A DNA stretch of 64,000 nucleotides from an uncultured Pelagibacteraceae bacterium (GTDB taxonomy: Bacteria > Pseudomonadota > Alphaproteobacteria > Pelagibacterales > Pelagibacteraceae), in NCBI GenBank assembly GCA_902537895.1, contig CACBCU010000002.1, positions 1 to 64,000 of the forward strand. Reading direction: 5' to 3'. Made by a program: the position numbers and the translations under genes. The notes under the pieces are model-generated. The model saw nothing but the letters and a program-made list of their open reading frames with translations, ran no database searches and was not told where the DNA came from. This document shows, in pieces, positions 38,749 to 50,179 of the stretch. Position 1 is the first letter of the stretch. The number at the start of each line of letters is the position of its first letter.

Positions 38749-41604
38749 ATGATGAAAAAGATACTTATTAAGGGGGCTAAAGAGCACAATTTAAAAAATA
38801 TTTCATTAGAAATACCTAAAGACAAGTTTGTAGTTATAACAGGTCTATCTGGCTCCGGAAAATCTTCACTAGCGTTCGATACCGTTTATGCAGAAGGTCA
38901 AAGAAGGTATGTTGAAAGTTTATCAGCTTATGCACGTCAGTTCTTAGACAAAATGAAAAAACCTAATGTTGATTTAATTGAAGGTTTGAGCCCTGCTATT
39001 TCGATTGAGCAAAAGAATACTTCAAAAAATCCTAGATCTACTGTCGCAACAGTTACTGAAATTTATGATTATATGAGAGTTCTCTATGCAAGAGCAGGAA
39101 TTCCCTATTCACCTTTCACTGGTAAGCCAATAGTATCTCAAACAATTACTCAAATTGTAGATAAGATTAAAGAATTACCAAAAAAATCAACAATTTATTT
39201 ATTTGCTCCGGTAGTAAGAGGACGTAAAGGCGAATACAAAAAAGAAATATTGGGCTTTAAAAAGCGTGAATTTAGAAAAATTAAAATAGATGATAAACTT
39301 TATGATATAGATAATGTTCCTGAACTTAATAAAAAGATAAAGCACGATATATATGTCTTAGTTGATAGGATTATACTAAATTCTTCTTTAGGTAATCGTT
39401 TAGCAGAGGGAATTGAAACATCAATAAATTTAGCAAATGGTTTAGTTTTTGTTGAGTATGAAAATGAAACCTTACCCAAAAAGTTTAGAAAATTAGAGAG
39501 ATTAATATTTTCAACTAAATTTGCTTGCCCTGAAAGTGGTTTTACTATTGAGGAAATTGAACCAAGATTATTTTCTTTCAATAGTCCGTTTGGTGCCTGT
39601 GAGGAATGTGAGGGTATAGGAATAAAACTTAATGTCGACCCTAACTTAGTTATACCAAATGAAAAAAAATCTATTATTGATGGTGCTATCGAACCATGGG
39701 CTAAAACCACTACTTTATATTATGCCCAAACACTATCTTCCCTAGCAAAACACTACAATTTTTCTCTTAATGAAAGATGGAATAAATTACCAAAAAAAAT
39801 AAAAGATATAATACTCTATGGTTCAGATGATGAAGAAATAAAATTTACTTACGATGATGGATATGAAAAATATTCACATAAGAAATCGTTTGAGGGCGTC
39901 ATAAATAATCTTGAACGACGTTATTTAGAAACTGATAGTGATTGGAAAAGAGAGGAAATTTCTCAGTATCAATCAGATACGAAATGTGAAAGATGTAATG
40001 GTCATAGACTTAAAGATGAAGCTTTGTGTGTAAAAATAGATGGTTTACATATAAGTGAAGTAACTGAAAAATCAATTTTAGAAGCTTCAAAATGGTTTAA
40101 GGATCTTCAGACAAACCTAAATAAAAAACAATTTAAAATTGCTGAACATATTTTAAAAGAGATAAATGAAAGATTAGATTTTTTGTTAAATGTTGGACTT
40201 GATTATTTAACACTATCAAGAGAGTCAGGCACATTATCAGGGGGCGAGTCTCAAAGAATACGGCTTGCATCACAAATAGGATCGGGGTTAACAGGCGTAC
40301 TCTATGTTTTAGACGAACCTTCTATAGGACTTCACCAAAAAGATAATGTTAAATTGATTAATGCTTTAAAACGATTAAGAGATTTAGGAAATACTGTTAT
40401 TGTTGTTGAACATGATACAGAGACAATGGAGAGTGCTGATCATATAATTGATCTAGGTCCTGAAGCCGGAAATAACGGCGGCCAAGTTGTAGCGCAAGGA
40501 ACTTTTAAAGAAATAGGTCAAAACCAAAATAGTATTACTGGAAAATATTTATCAAATAAACTCAAAATCATAGTTCCACCAAAAAGAAGATTAGCTAAGA
40601 ATGGAAGATTTTTAGAAATTACTGGTGCAACAGGAAATAATTTGAATAACGTAAATTTGAAAATACCCTTAGGAAGTTTAACATGTGTAACTGGTGTGTC
40701 AGGAAGCGGAAAATCTACTTTAGTTTTACAAACACTTTATAATGCTTTGAATTTAACTTTAAATAACAATAAATCTAGGAAAATCCCCAAACCATTCAAA
40801 AATTTCAAAGGTACAGAATTAATAGATAAAGTTATAGACATTGATCAATCACCTATTGGTCGTACTCCTAGATCAAACCCAGCTACATACACTGGTGCAT
40901 TTGGACCAATAAGAGACTGGTTTACATCTTTGCCTGAGTCTAAATCACGAGGTTACAAACCTGGTAGATTTTCTTTTAATGTAAAAGGTGGAAGATGTGA
41001 AGCTTGTGAGGGTGACGGTGTTATTACCTATGAAATGCATTTTCTTCCTGATGTATATATTCAATGTGATGAGTGTAAAGGTACAAGATATAATCGTGAG
41101 ACTTTAGAAATAAAATTTAAAGATAAAAGTATTGCAGATGTTTTAAATATGACTGTTGATGAGGGGTGTGAATATTTCGAAAATATTACAAATATAAAAA
41201 CTAAGTTACTTACACTGAAAAAGGTTGGATTAGGTTATATAAAAATTGGACAACAAGCTACCACACTCTCTGGTGGAGAAGCACAAAGAATAAAGCTTGC
41301 AAAAGAATTATCAAAAAGATCTACAGGTCGAACAATGTATATACTCGATGAACCTACTACTGGCTTACATCAGCATGATATAAAAAAATTGTTAGAAATT
41401 CTTCATACATTTGTTGCTCTTGGAAATACTGTTGTAGTAATCGAACATAATCTTGATGTGATAAAAACTGCAGATTATATTGTTGATATGGGTCCAGAGG
41501 GTGGAGTAAAAGGAGGTAAAATCATCGCAGAAGGCAAACCCGAAGAAATTTGTAAGGTAGACAACAGTTATACAGGAAAATTTTTAAAGCCACTTTTGAA
41601 CTAG
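38749..41604 (+). CDS. uvrA: excinuclease ABC subunit A
   Basis: [48 protein letters not shown], zinc-finger Cys pairs. Confidence 0.98.
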   Translation: MMKKILIKGAKEHNLKNISLEIPKDKFVVITGLSGSGKSSLAFDTVYAEGQRRYVESLSAYARQFLDKMKKPNVDLIEGLSPAISIEQKNTSKNPRSTVATVTEIYDYMRVLYARAGIPYSPFTGKPIVSQTITQIVDKIKELPKKSTIYLFAPVVRGRKGEYKKEILGFKKREFRKIKIDDKLYDIDNVPELNKKIKHDIYVLVDRIILNSSLGNRLAEGIETSINLANGLVFVEYENETLPKKFRKLERLIFSTKFACPESGFTIEEIEPRLFSFNSPFGACEECEGIGIKLNVDPNLVIPNEKKSIIDGAIEPWAKTTTLYYAQTLSSLAKHYNFSLNERWNKLPKKIKDIILYGSDDEEIKFTYDDGYEKYSHKKSFEGVINNLERRYLETDSDWKREEISQYQSDTKCERCNGHRLKDEALCVKIDGLHISEVTEKSILEASKWFKDLQTNLNKKQFKIAEHILKEINERLDFLLNVGLDYLTLSRESGTLSGGESQRIRLASQIGSGLTGVLYVLDEPSIGLHQKDNVKLINALKRLRDLGNTVIVVEHDTETMESADHIIDLGPEAGNNGGQVVAQGTFKEIGQNQNSITGKYLSNKLKIIVPPKRRLAKNGRFLEITGATGNNLNNVNLKIPLGSLTCVTGVSGSGKSTLVLQTLYNALNLTLNNNKSRKIPKPFKNFKGTELIDKVIDIDQSPIGRTPRSNPATYTGAFGPIRDWFTSLPESKSRGYKPGRFSFNVKGGRCEACEGDGVITYEMHFLPDVYIQCDECKGTRYNRETLEIKFKDKSIADVLNMTVDEGCEYFENITNIKTKLLTLKKVGLGYIKIGQQATTLSGGEAQRIKLAKELSKRSTGRTMYILDEPTTGLHQHDIKKLLEILHTFVALGNTVVVIEHNLDVIKTADYIVDMGPEGGVKGGKIIAEGKPEEICKVDNSYTGKFLKPLLN

Positions 41605-41651
41605 AAAAAATATTAGTAAATTTCAGTTGAATTTGATATAAGTTAATTATT

Positions 41652-42254
41652 GTGATTAATTTACTATCATCATTATCTAAAACTGTTCATACATCGATCG
41701 CCATAGCTATAATTTTGTTTCTAGGTTTATTTTACCAAAATGGAGGATTTAGCTTTGATGCTCTTTTTTGGAGTTGGATTGCTCGATATACGCACGTTTT
41801 GGTTGGGATTATGTGGATAGGATTATTGTGGTACTTTAACTTTGTTCAAATTCCTAATATGGGAAAAATACCTGATGAACAGAAGCCAGCTATTGGTAAG
41901 GTTATCGCTCCCGCAGCATTATTTTACTTCAGATGGGCTGCTGCATTTACCGTAATCTCTGGATTAATCCTAGCAGGACTTAATGGGTACTTACATGATG
42001 CCATGACTTTAAGTATTGGATCAGGTGTTCCAAAGCATACAGCTATAGGTATTGGTATGTGGCTGGGTTTAATAATGGCATTTAATGTTTGGTTTGTTAT
42101 CTGGCCTAATCAAAAAAGAGCTTTGGGTATTGTTGATGCAGATCCAGACTTAAAAGCTAAATCAGCTAAGACTGCAATGTTGTTTTCAAGAACAAACACT
42201 TTATTGTCTATACCGATGTTACTCACGATGGTTATAGCACAAAATTTGTATTAA
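41652..42254 (+). CDS. PuuD N-terminal-like (urate hydroxylase family) membrane protein
   Basis: ARYTHVLVGIMWIGLLWYFNFVQIPNM; 200 aa, multi-TM, no CxxCH heme motif seen. Confidence 0.6.
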   Translation: MINLLSSLSKTVHTSIAIAIILFLGLFYQNGGFSFDALFWSWIARYTHVLVGIMWIGLLWYFNFVQIPNMGKIPDEQKPAIGKVIAPAALFYFRWAAAFTVISGLILAGLNGYLHDAMTLSIGSGVPKHTAIGIGMWLGLIMAFNVWFVIWPNQKRALGIVDADPDLKAKSAKTAMLFSRTNTLLSIPMLLTMVIAQNLY

Positions 42255-43141
42255 TTTTTTTCTTCATCCTTTAAAATAGTTTTTTGGGAAACATTTAGTC
42301 TCACAAGAATTGTATTTGCTATATAAATTGAGGAATAAGTTCCAAAAATAACACCAAAAATCATTGCTAATGAGAAACCTTTTAAAATTTCTCCACCAAA
42401 AATAAAAATTGAGACTAATGCTAAGAGTGTAGTTATTGATGTTATTAAAGTTCTCGATAAAGTTTCATTAATTGAAATATTGGTTAATTCAAAAATTTTA
42501 ATATCAGCATATTTTCTTAAATTTTCTCGAACACGATCAAATATAACCACTGTATCATTCATTGAATAACCGACTATCGTTAAAACAGCGGCTATTATTG
42601 ATAAATTAATTTCTAAACCTAATAACGAAAACAAACCTAATGTAACAATTACATCATGGAATAAAGCACAAATAGCACCAAGACTAAATTGCCATTCAAA
42701 TCTTATCCAAATATAAATTAGCATTAGAGCTAATGCTACTGAAATAGCAATTACACCTGACTTTAATAATTCAGCGCTTACTTTAGGTCCAACATTCTCA
42801 ACTCTTCTAAAATCTATACTGTTTCCAAATGATTTATCTAAATTTTTTTTAACGTCCTTAATAATATTCTTTTTATTATCTTTGTTTTCAAACTTAATTA
42901 AATAGTCAGTTTCATTACCAAATTTTTTAACTGATACATCTCCTAAATCCATTTGATTAAATCTATCTCTTAAAGATGATACGTTGACCTTTGACTCTGT
43001 AGACCTAAGTTCAATTAAAATACCTCCTTTAAAATCAATCCCAAAATTTAATCCTTTAAATATTAAAAATAATAAAGAAATAACAACTAGAGATATAGAT
43101 AGTATATTAAATTGGTTATAGTATTTATTAAAAGCTATCAT
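42251..43141 (-). CDS. secF: protein translocase subunit SecF
   Basis: GLNFGIDFKGGILIELRS, VVIFDRVRENLRKY. Confidence 0.96.
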   Translation of the reverse strand: MIAFNKYYNQFNILSISLVVISLLFLIFKGLNFGIDFKGGILIELRSTESKVNVSSLRDRFNQMDLGDVSVKKFGNETDYLIKFENKDNKKNIIKDVKKNLDKSFGNSIDFRRVENVGPKVSAELLKSGVIAISVALALMLIYIWIRFEWQFSLGAICALFHDVIVTLGLFSLLGLEINLSIIAAVLTIVGYSMNDTVVIFDRVRENLRKYADIKIFELTNISINETLSRTLITSITTLLALVSIFIFGGEILKGFSLAMIFGVIFGTYSSIYIANTILVRLNVSQKTILKDEEKN

Positions 43142-44695
43142 TTATATAACGATTTCCTTGTTTTTATTTTTTGAAATATATAAGACGGTCAAAAGCCTTG
43201 CGATAAAATAAACAGAAAATAGAGTTGTAAAAATCCCAACACCTAAAGTTATTGAAAAACCTTTAATAGGGCCTGAGCCCATAAAAAATAATATAATTGC
43301 TGCTAATAAAGTTGTTATGTTTGCATCAAGTATTGCTGTTTTTGATTTAGAGTAACCACTGTCAAAAGCAATTAATCTGTTTTTCTCGTTTTTAAGTTCT
43401 TCTCTTATACGCTCAAAAATTAATACATTTGCATCTACAGCCATACCAACAGTCAAAATTATACCTGCTATACCCGGTAATGTTAAGGTTGCTTCAAATA
43501 ATGTAAGAACACCCACTAAAAGAAGTAAATTAATTATTAAAGCCGTATTTGTAATTATTCCAAAAATTTTATATTTAATAATTATAAAAACTATAACTAA
43601 AATGAAACCTATAATTAAAGCTATTATACCAGCATCGATAGAGTCTTGACCTAGACCTGGTCCAACTGTCCTCTCTTCAATAATATTTAACGGTGCCGGT
43701 AATGCCCCGGATCTTAACAAAAGAGCTAAATCAGTTGCTGACTGAAATGTAAAGCCTCCAGAAATTTGTCCAGAACCACCAGCTATTGTGTCTTGAATAA
43801 CTGGAGCACTAATAATCTTTCCATCAAGAATTATGGCTAATTGTCTACCAATCCCTTTTGAGGTTGCTTTACCAAATCTTTTTGCCCCTACTCTATCTAA
43901 ACTAAATGTTACAACTGTTTCATTTGCTTCATTATCCATCCTTGGTTGAGCGTCAAGTAAATTATCTCCACTAAGGATTATTCTTTTGCTAACAAATTCT
44001 GACCCTTCTTCATCTTCATAATTTAATTTTTCATTACCAAATGTATCTTCATTGTTATTAGAAACAAATCTAAATGTAAGATTAGCAGTTTTTCCTAATA
44101 AAGTTTTTATTCTCATAGGATCATCAAGGCCAGGAAGTTCTACTAATATTCTGTCATTTCCTCTTTTGAGAATATTGGGTTCATTTGTTCCAACTTCATC
44201 TATCCTCCTTCTTACTATTTCAAGAGCCTGTTCCTGTGAAGATGTTTTGAGCTTTACTAATCCTTGCTTAGAAAAAATTACACTTAAAAAATCATTTTCT
44301 TCAGTTATTTCTAGTTGGTGTGATTTAAATCTTTCATAATAAGGATTTATTTCACTTTCTTTGTTATTAAATATATCTAGGACTTTTTGTTTATCTTTGT
44401 CATTAACTTTAAACAGAATTTTTTCATTTTGAAGTATAAAATTTACTAACTTTATATTTTTTCCTTTAAAATAATCTCTTAAAGTGATCGTCAAATTTTG
44501 AAGTTTTTGTTCAATAACTGGTTTATTATCAATTTCTAATAATAGATAAGATCCACCTTGAAGATCTAAACCAAGATTTATATTTCTTTTAAGAAAATTA
44601 TTATCAAATTTAAATAAATTTGATGATGCGATCAGAATTAAAAACAAAGATATAATTAAGATGAAGATTATCTTTAATTTAGAAAAATATAACAC
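43142..44695 (-). CDS. secD: protein translocase subunit SecD
   Basis: NLGLDLQGGSYLLLEID, VGMAVDANVLIFERIREEL. Confidence 0.97.
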   Translation of the reverse strand: MLYFSKLKIIFILIISLFLILIASSNLFKFDNNFLKRNINLGLDLQGGSYLLLEIDNKPVIEQKLQNLTITLRDYFKGKNIKLVNFILQNEKILFKVNDKDKQKVLDIFNNKESEINPYYERFKSHQLEITEENDFLSVIFSKQGLVKLKTSSQEQALEIVRRRIDEVGTNEPNILKRGNDRILVELPGLDDPMRIKTLLGKTANLTFRFVSNNNEDTFGNEKLNYEDEEGSEFVSKRIILSGDNLLDAQPRMDNEANETVVTFSLDRVGAKRFGKATSKGIGRQLAIILDGKIISAPVIQDTIAGGSGQISGGFTFQSATDLALLLRSGALPAPLNIIEERTVGPGLGQDSIDAGIIALIIGFILVIVFIIIKYKIFGIITNTALIINLLLLVGVLTLFEATLTLPGIAGIILTVGMAVDANVLIFERIREELKNEKNRLIAFDSGYSKSKTAILDANITTLLAAIILFFMGSGPIKGFSITLGVGIFTTLFSVYFIARLLTVLYISKNKNKEIVI

Positions 44696-44709
44696 ACTAT
44701 TTAATTAGA

Positions 44710-44997
44710 CTATTTCTTTGGTTCTTGTGAATTCATCAAGCTTTGAATTCCTGTGCCTCTTATGACTTCTACAGTTACATTTTCTGCAATTTCAACTTCA
44801 ACTTTGTCATTGTCTACAACCCTTGTAATAATCCCAGTTATACCTCCTGAGGTAACAACTTTGTCTCCTTTTTTTAAATTTTCGACCATAGTCCTATGTT
44901 CTTTTACTTTCTTTTGTTGAGGCCTAATAAGGAAAAAATAAAATATAACAAAAATTAATATTAACGGTATAAACTGACCAAATCCTGAACTATCCAT
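44710..44997 (-). CDS. yajC: preprotein translocase subunit YajC
   Basis: FYFFLIRPQQKKVKEHRTMVENLKKGDKVVTSGGI. Confidence 0.96.
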   Translation of the reverse strand: MDSSGFGQFIPLILIFVIFYFFLIRPQQKKVKEHRTMVENLKKGDKVVTSGGITGIITRVVDNDKVEVEIAENVTVEVIRGTGIQSLMNSQEPKK

Positions 44998-45051
44998 AAA
45001 ACTCCTAATTTTAGTTTGAATATTTATACTATCTAATGAATTAAAACAACT

Positions 45052-46311
45052 TTATTTAAGTGAAATTTTTTCTAAATTATTCATATAAGGTCGTAACACT
45101 TTTGGGATTTGTATAGAGCCATCTTTTTTTTGATAGTTTTCTAAAATTGCGATCAAAGTTCTACCTATTGCTAGACCACTACCATTTAATGTTCCAACAT
45201 GCTTTGTATCTTTATTTTGAGTTTTATATCTTGCTTTCATTCTGCTCGCTTGAAATGTTGAGCATGAGGAACAAGAGGATATTTCACGATATCTATTTTC
45301 CGATGGTAACCATACTTCTAAATCGTAAGTTTTTTCTGCACTAAATCCCATATCACCGCTACAAAGAATAACTTTTCGATAAGGTAATTCTAGTAAATCC
45401 AAAATATTAGTCGCACAATTAGTCATTCTTTCGAGTTCCTCTAGACAATTTTCTTGCTCTACTATACTAACAAGTTCAACCTTATAAAATTGATGTTGTC
45501 TTATCATCCCTTTCGTATCCTTACCGTAACTACCCGCCTCTTTTCTAAAACAAGGAGTTGAAGCAACAAATCTCATTGGTAGATCTTTTTGATTTATAAT
45601 TTTGTCCTTAACTATGTTTGTTAAAATCACCTCAGCTGTAGGTATAAGAAATTTTCTTTCATTTCCTTCCTCGATTTTAACTTCAAATTGATCATTTTCG
45701 AATTTAGGTAATTGTCCTGTACCATACATAGTGTTTTCTGAAGCTAATAATGGTGGTGATATTTCGCTGTAACCATTTTTAGTTACATGAGTATCTAACA
45801 TGAAATTTGATAATGCTCTTTCCAGTAGAGCTAGTTTATCTCTTACAAAAACAAATCTTGATCCGGTAGTCTTTGTAGCTAATTCGAAATCAAGCATGCC
45901 AAGATCTTCACCTAATTCATAATGACTTTTAACTTTAAAATCAAAATTTGGAATTGTTCCAGATTTCATGACTTCAACATTGTCATTTTCATCTTTACCA
46001 ATTGGAACGTCTTTGTGTGGAATATTTGGAATATTTGATAAAATACTATCTAATTCAATTTTAATTTTTTTTTGTTCTTCTGTAATGTCATCAATCTCTT
46101 GAGATAATTTTTTTGATTTTTCAAATAATGATTTATCTTTAGATTTAGATATTTCTTTTTTTTCTTGCTCTAAAGATTCTTTTTTTTGAATTAACTCTCT
46201 ATTTTTTTTGTCTAATTGTTCTAAATTTGAAACATCTATTTCAATTGATCTTTTTTCTAAAGACTTTTTGAAATTATTAAAATCTTTTCTAATCTCCTTA
46301 AGATTGTGCAT
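45052..46311 (-). CDS. serS: seryl-tRNA synthetase
   Basis: [51 protein letters not shown]. Confidence 0.97.
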   Translation of the reverse strand: MHNLKEIRKDFNNFKKSLEKRSIEIDVSNLEQLDKKNRELIQKKESLEQEKKEISKSKDKSLFEKSKKLSQEIDDITEEQKKIKIELDSILSNIPNIPHKDVPIGKDENDNVEVMKSGTIPNFDFKVKSHYELGEDLGMLDFELATKTTGSRFVFVRDKLALLERALSNFMLDTHVTKNGYSEISPPLLASENTMYGTGQLPKFENDQFEVKIEEGNERKFLIPTAEVILTNIVKDKIINQKDLPMRFVASTPCFRKEAGSYGKDTKGMIRQHQFYKVELVSIVEQENCLEELERMTNCATNILDLLELPYRKVILCSGDMGFSAEKTYDLEVWLPSENRYREISSCSSCSTFQASRMKARYKTQNKDTKHVGTLNGSGLAIGRTLIAILENYQKKDGSIQIPKVLRPYMNNLEKISLK

Positions 46312-47074
46312 CAGATTTTTCTAAATTTTTATTTTCAATAAACCTTACTGAAAAAATCGATAATTCATATAAAATTAATAAAGGTATCGCTAATCCAATT
46401 TGAGTTATTGGATCCGGTGGTGTTAATAATGCAGCTGCTGCAAATATAATTACAACAACATATTTTCTTCTTTTTTTTAAAAAATCTGAGTCAACTAATC
46501 CCACTCTTGCTAACAAACTTAAAACAACTGGAAGCTGAAAACTTATTCCAAACGCAAAAATTAATTTCATAACTAAAGATAGATATTCATTCACTTTAGC
46601 CTCTAATTGGATTGGTAAGTTGGTAGAAATACCTGAGCTTTCAAATGAAAGAAAAAATTTAATCGCTAAAGGCATTATCAAATAGTAGACAAGTAACCCT
46701 CCTAAAAAAAATAATACAGGTGTTAAAACTAAATAAGGCAAAATCGCAATTTTTTCATGCTTGTAAAGTCCTGGTGCTATAAACTTCCATATTTGCATTA
46801 AAATATACGGACAAGTTACAAAAAAAGCAGTGAAAAAAGAAACTTTCAGATAAGTTAAAAAGGTCTCTTGTAGAGCAGTAAATATCAATCTTCTATTTGT
46901 CTCATCGTCTTTGACTGCTTTAGCATACGGTTCAACTAAAAAACCATAAATATGCTCAGCAAAAAAATAACATCCTACAAAAAAAATAATTAGAAATATA
47001 AAACTGTGTATTAATCTTTTTCTTAATTCAGCTAAATGACTAATAAAACCTGTGTCTTTATCATCGTTAGTCAT
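46298..47074 (-). CDS. tatC: Sec-independent translocase TatC
   Basis: [34 protein letters not shown]. Confidence 0.96.
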   Translation of the reverse strand: MTNDDKDTGFISHLAELRKRLIHSFIFLIIFFVGCYFFAEHIYGFLVEPYAKAVKDDETNRRLIFTALQETFLTYLKVSFFTAFFVTCPYILMQIWKFIAPGLYKHEKIAILPYLVLTPVLFFLGGLLVYYLIMPLAIKFFLSFESSGISTNLPIQLEAKVNEYLSLVMKLIFAFGISFQLPVVLSLLARVGLVDSDFLKKRRKYVVVIIFAAAALLTPPDPITQIGLAIPLLILYELSIFSVRFIENKNLEKSDAQS

Positions 47075-47279
47075 TTTTCTTTTCTTCTTTTTTTTCTTTT
47101 ATCTCGTTTTCATCAATATCGATGTTAGAAACTTCATTTTGAACATTATTAACATACCTTTTAGCAGTACCAATCCAAGAACCAACCTTCTTGAGCATTA
47201 TTGGAAAATCCTTTGGACCTAAGACTACAATAGCAATACCTACGACAATTAAAATTTCAAACCAACCAATCGTGGGCAT
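47067..47279 (-). CDS. tatB: Sec-independent translocase TatB
   Basis: GWFEILIVVGIAIVVLGPKDFPIMLKKVG. Confidence 0.9.
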   Translation of the reverse strand: MPTIGWFEILIVVGIAIVVLGPKDFPIMLKKVGSWIGTAKRYVNNVQNEVSNIDIDENEIKEKKEEKKND

Positions 47280-47284
47280 GTGGT

Positions 47285-47494
47285 TTACTCTTTATTGTTA
47301 GATTTATTATTGTCCTGATTATCGTCAGAAATATTTTTAGGTTCTGACTCATCTGTTACGTCAGATGCCATACCTTTTTTGAAACTCTTAATACCCTTGG
47401 CTACATCGCCCATCAAACTAGATATTTTGCCACGACCAAATAGTAAAACAACTAATATTACTACTATAGCTATTTGCCAAATTCCTATACTCAT
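47285..47494 (-). CDS. tatA: Sec-independent translocase TatA
   Basis: [40 protein letters not shown]. Confidence 0.95.
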   Translation of the reverse strand: MSIGIWQIAIVVILVVLLFGRGKISSLMGDVAKGIKSFKKGMASDVTDESEPKNISDDNQDNNKSNNKE

Positions 47495-47536
47495 GAATAA
47501 CTTATAACCTTTTTATTAAAAATTTAAAGTGGCAAA

Positions 47537-48232
47537 TTACTTTTGCTCATCCTTATCAAGAGTGCTGCTCAACATTTCATCAATATTCGAGTAAATGTCC
47601 TCTTTTTTTTCTTCTTGTTTTTCCTTGTAAAATTTTCCTGTGCCAAATATTGCATTATCTATATTGGCACTATCAATTAAACCTGCGGCTCCTAACTCAT
47701 CAACAGTAGGTAAATCAGATAATTTTTGCAGATTAAAATGACTTAGAAAATTATCAGTCGTAACGTATTGAATTGGTTTTCCGGGTACATCTTTTCTTCC
47801 GCCAGGCTTAACCCAATCTAATTCCATCAGTATTTCAATAGTATTTGTTCCAAAAGCTACACCTCTTATTTCTTCAATTTCTGCTCGGGTTACAGGTTGA
47901 TGGTAAACAATAATTGACAAAGTCTCAATTGCAGCTTTAGATAATTTTTTTTCAACTGTCTTTTCTTGTACCATCAAACTAGATAATTTATCCGATGTTC
48001 TAAAAGACCATTTATTAGATATACAGACTAAATTTATTCCACGATCTTTATATTCGTTTTGTAGTTTTTGTAGAATTTTTTCTACATCTGATTTTTTAGA
48101 AATTTTACTTTCAATAGTGCTAATATCTAAAGGTTCAGCTGCAGCAAAAATAATTGCTTCAATTTCTTTTTCAACACTTGATAACTTAGAGGGAAAATCA
48201 ATTATATTATTTTTTTTTTTCTTTTTAATCAT
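47537..48232 (-). CDS. scpB: segregation and condensation protein B
   Basis: EAIIFAAAEPL, LSIIVYHQPVTRAEIEEIRGV. Confidence 0.93.
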   Translation of the reverse strand: MIKKKKKNNIIDFPSKLSSVEKEIEAIIFAAAEPLDISTIESKISKKSDVEKILQKLQNEYKDRGINLVCISNKWSFRTSDKLSSLMVQEKTVEKKLSKAAIETLSIIVYHQPVTRAEIEEIRGVAFGTNTIEILMELDWVKPGGRKDVPGKPIQYVTTDNFLSHFNLQKLSDLPTVDELGAAGLIDSANIDNAIFGTGKFYKEKQEEKKEDIYSNIDEMLSSTLDKDEQK

Positions 48233-48969
48233 TTATTCTCTTTTATATAAATCTCTGTAAAAAGGTCATCTTGTTTTATTCTTAAATTTCCCTCTTTAAC
48301 TAATTCTAATGAACCAGCAAAAATTCCAGCCGTTCCAGTGCTTTTAAATTTTTTTTCATTTTTAAAATTATTTGGTATCAAATCATCTAATTTCTTCCAA
48401 TCTAAAAGCTTACCAAAAAAATCTCTGATGGTTTTTATGCCGTCTTCAGTTGTAAAAACTGGAAGTCTTGGGATATTAATTTTTTGAAAATCTTTAGTCA
48501 TTAAAATAGAGGAGTACGTTTTTAAAAGATCAAATAAACTGATATTATATTCACTATTATAAATTGGTCTTATTCCAGCCTTCATACCTCTTGTTCTGAT
48601 CTCTTTTCCAAGACGTTTACGCTTAAGCATTTGATCTGACAATAATCTAATTAATTCCAATTTTTTAAGTTGTAATTTTAATTTTTCAGCAACTTCTTGA
48701 AGTTTGAACTCTTCCTCTGGAGAGCTAGGTAGCAATAATTTTGATTTTAGGTAAGCTAACCATGTTGCCATTAACAAATATTCAGAAGCTGTTTCTAAAT
48801 TTAAATTTGTTTCATTTTTAATATAATCATTAAATTGATCTGCTAATTTAGTTATTGATATTTTTTCTAAATTTACTTTTTGAGCTTTTGCAAGATCAAG
48901 TAAAACATCTAATGGACCATTATAATTTTCAATTTGAACGTTAAAAAATTCAGAATCATTGAAAGACAT
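48229..48969 (-). CDS. scpA: segregation and condensation protein A
   Basis: FNVQIENYNGPLDVLLDLAKAQKVNLEKISITKLADQF. Confidence 0.94.
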   Translation of the reverse strand: MSFNDSEFFNVQIENYNGPLDVLLDLAKAQKVNLEKISITKLADQFNDYIKNETNLNLETASEYLLMATWLAYLKSKLLLPSSPEEEFKLQEVAEKLKLQLKKLELIRLLSDQMLKRKRLGKEIRTRGMKAGIRPIYNSEYNISLFDLLKTYSSILMTKDFQKINIPRLPVFTTEDGIKTIRDFFGKLLDWKKLDDLIPNNFKNEKKFKSTGTAGIFAGSLELVKEGNLRIKQDDLFTEIYIKENK

Positions 48970-48978
48970 ACGCCAATA

Positions 48979-49926
48979 TTATCTTAAAATATTGTAAAAT
49001 TGTGATGTTTTTTTTAATATAAATTTATTTACTAAAGGTGAGTTTTTACCAACAATTTCCATTTCTTTTAATTTACCATTGCAATGTAAAGCTAAATTGC
49101 AACCAGCTTTAAAAGCATCAATTGTATTTATTTTAAGACCCTTTTTAAGGCTCTTCATTGATAAATCGTCAGAAATTATGAGATTTTTATAACCAACTCT
49201 TTTTCTAATAATATTTATCATTTTTCTAGAATGAGTAACTGTATTGTCCTTATCAATTTGATTAAAAATCAAATGACCAGTCATTGCAAAAAAAGAATTT
49301 TTATTTTTAAAAGCTTTAAAATCATTTTTTAAAAGATATTGGAGAGATTTATTAATATATGGAGTAGAAAAATGACTATCAACTTTAGCAAGACCATGAC
49401 CAGGTATGTGCTTGATAATGGTACCAATTGAATTTTCTTTATAAGTTTGAATGCATATGTCGCCAATTTTAGAGACAATATTAGGATCTCTTGAAAAGGA
49501 TCTGTCTCCAATTATTTTACTAGAGCCACTAATTTTAAGATCTAACACTGGAACAGAATTGATGTTTATTCCTAATTCTTTTAATAAATATGATGTTTTA
49601 TCTATAAAAGTTTTAAAATAGATATCAAAATCTTTTTTATTTTTAACATATTTTTTTCCAAAAAAGTCAGAGGTCAAATTCTTAAAAGAGATGATATTTT
49701 CTAATCTGCTTACACGTCCACCCTCTTGATCAATCATTATAGGATATTTCTTGTCATTGAAAATATTTCTTATTTTTGAAGTTAGTTTTTTAGTTTGATT
49801 TAAATTCTTGATATTTCTAGTAAATAAAATAACCCCCCATGGTTTATATTTTCTTAAAAAAAGTTGTTCCTTTGATCTAATTTCAGTCGATTTAAGACCA
49901 ACTATAAATGCTCTACGATTATTCAT
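48979..49926 (-). CDS. nagZ: beta-N-acetylhexosaminidase (GH3)
   Basis: IDQEGGRVSRL, IGDRSFSRDP, KHIPGHGLAKVDSHFSTP, ISDDLSMKS. Confidence 0.94.
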   Translation of the reverse strand: MNNRRAFIVGLKSTEIRSKEQLFLRKYKPWGVILFTRNIKNLNQTKKLTSKIRNIFNDKKYPIMIDQEGGRVSRLENIISFKNLTSDFFGKKYVKNKKDFDIYFKTFIDKTSYLLKELGININSVPVLDLKISGSSKIIGDRSFSRDPNIVSKIGDICIQTYKENSIGTIIKHIPGHGLAKVDSHFSTPYINKSLQYLLKNDFKAFKNKNSFFAMTGHLIFNQIDKDNTVTHSRKMINIIRKRVGYKNLIISDDLSMKSLKKGLKINTIDAFKAGCNLALHCNGKLKEMEIVGKNSPLVNKFILKKTSQFYNILR

Positions 49927-50179
49927 TACTTTCTAACAATTTCCAAAAATTATATTTTTTTTTATTTGATTTGGTCTCTTCAACATATTCAATTATATTT
50001 TGAGTATCACTTTTTAAAACAGGTAAATTTTTTACATAATTATTTATTTTCGTATCAATATTGCTCAATGATCTATATGACCTTTTTTTGTTTTCATCAG
50101 AAAAATAATATCGAATAGTAAAAAATAAGAACAAAGAAATTAAGACAATAAATACTAAATGCTTAATCTCTTTAATCAT
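49919..50179 (-). CDS. short single-TM hypothetical protein between nagZ and argS
   Basis: N-terminal TM then 60-aa soluble tail; overlaps nagZ; position normally occupied by a SPOR-domain protein. Confidence 0.6.
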   Translation of the reverse strand: MIKEIKHLVFIVLISLFLFFTIRYYFSDENKKRSYRSLSNIDTKINNYVKNLPVLKSDTQNIIEYVEETKSNKKKYNFWKLLESNE

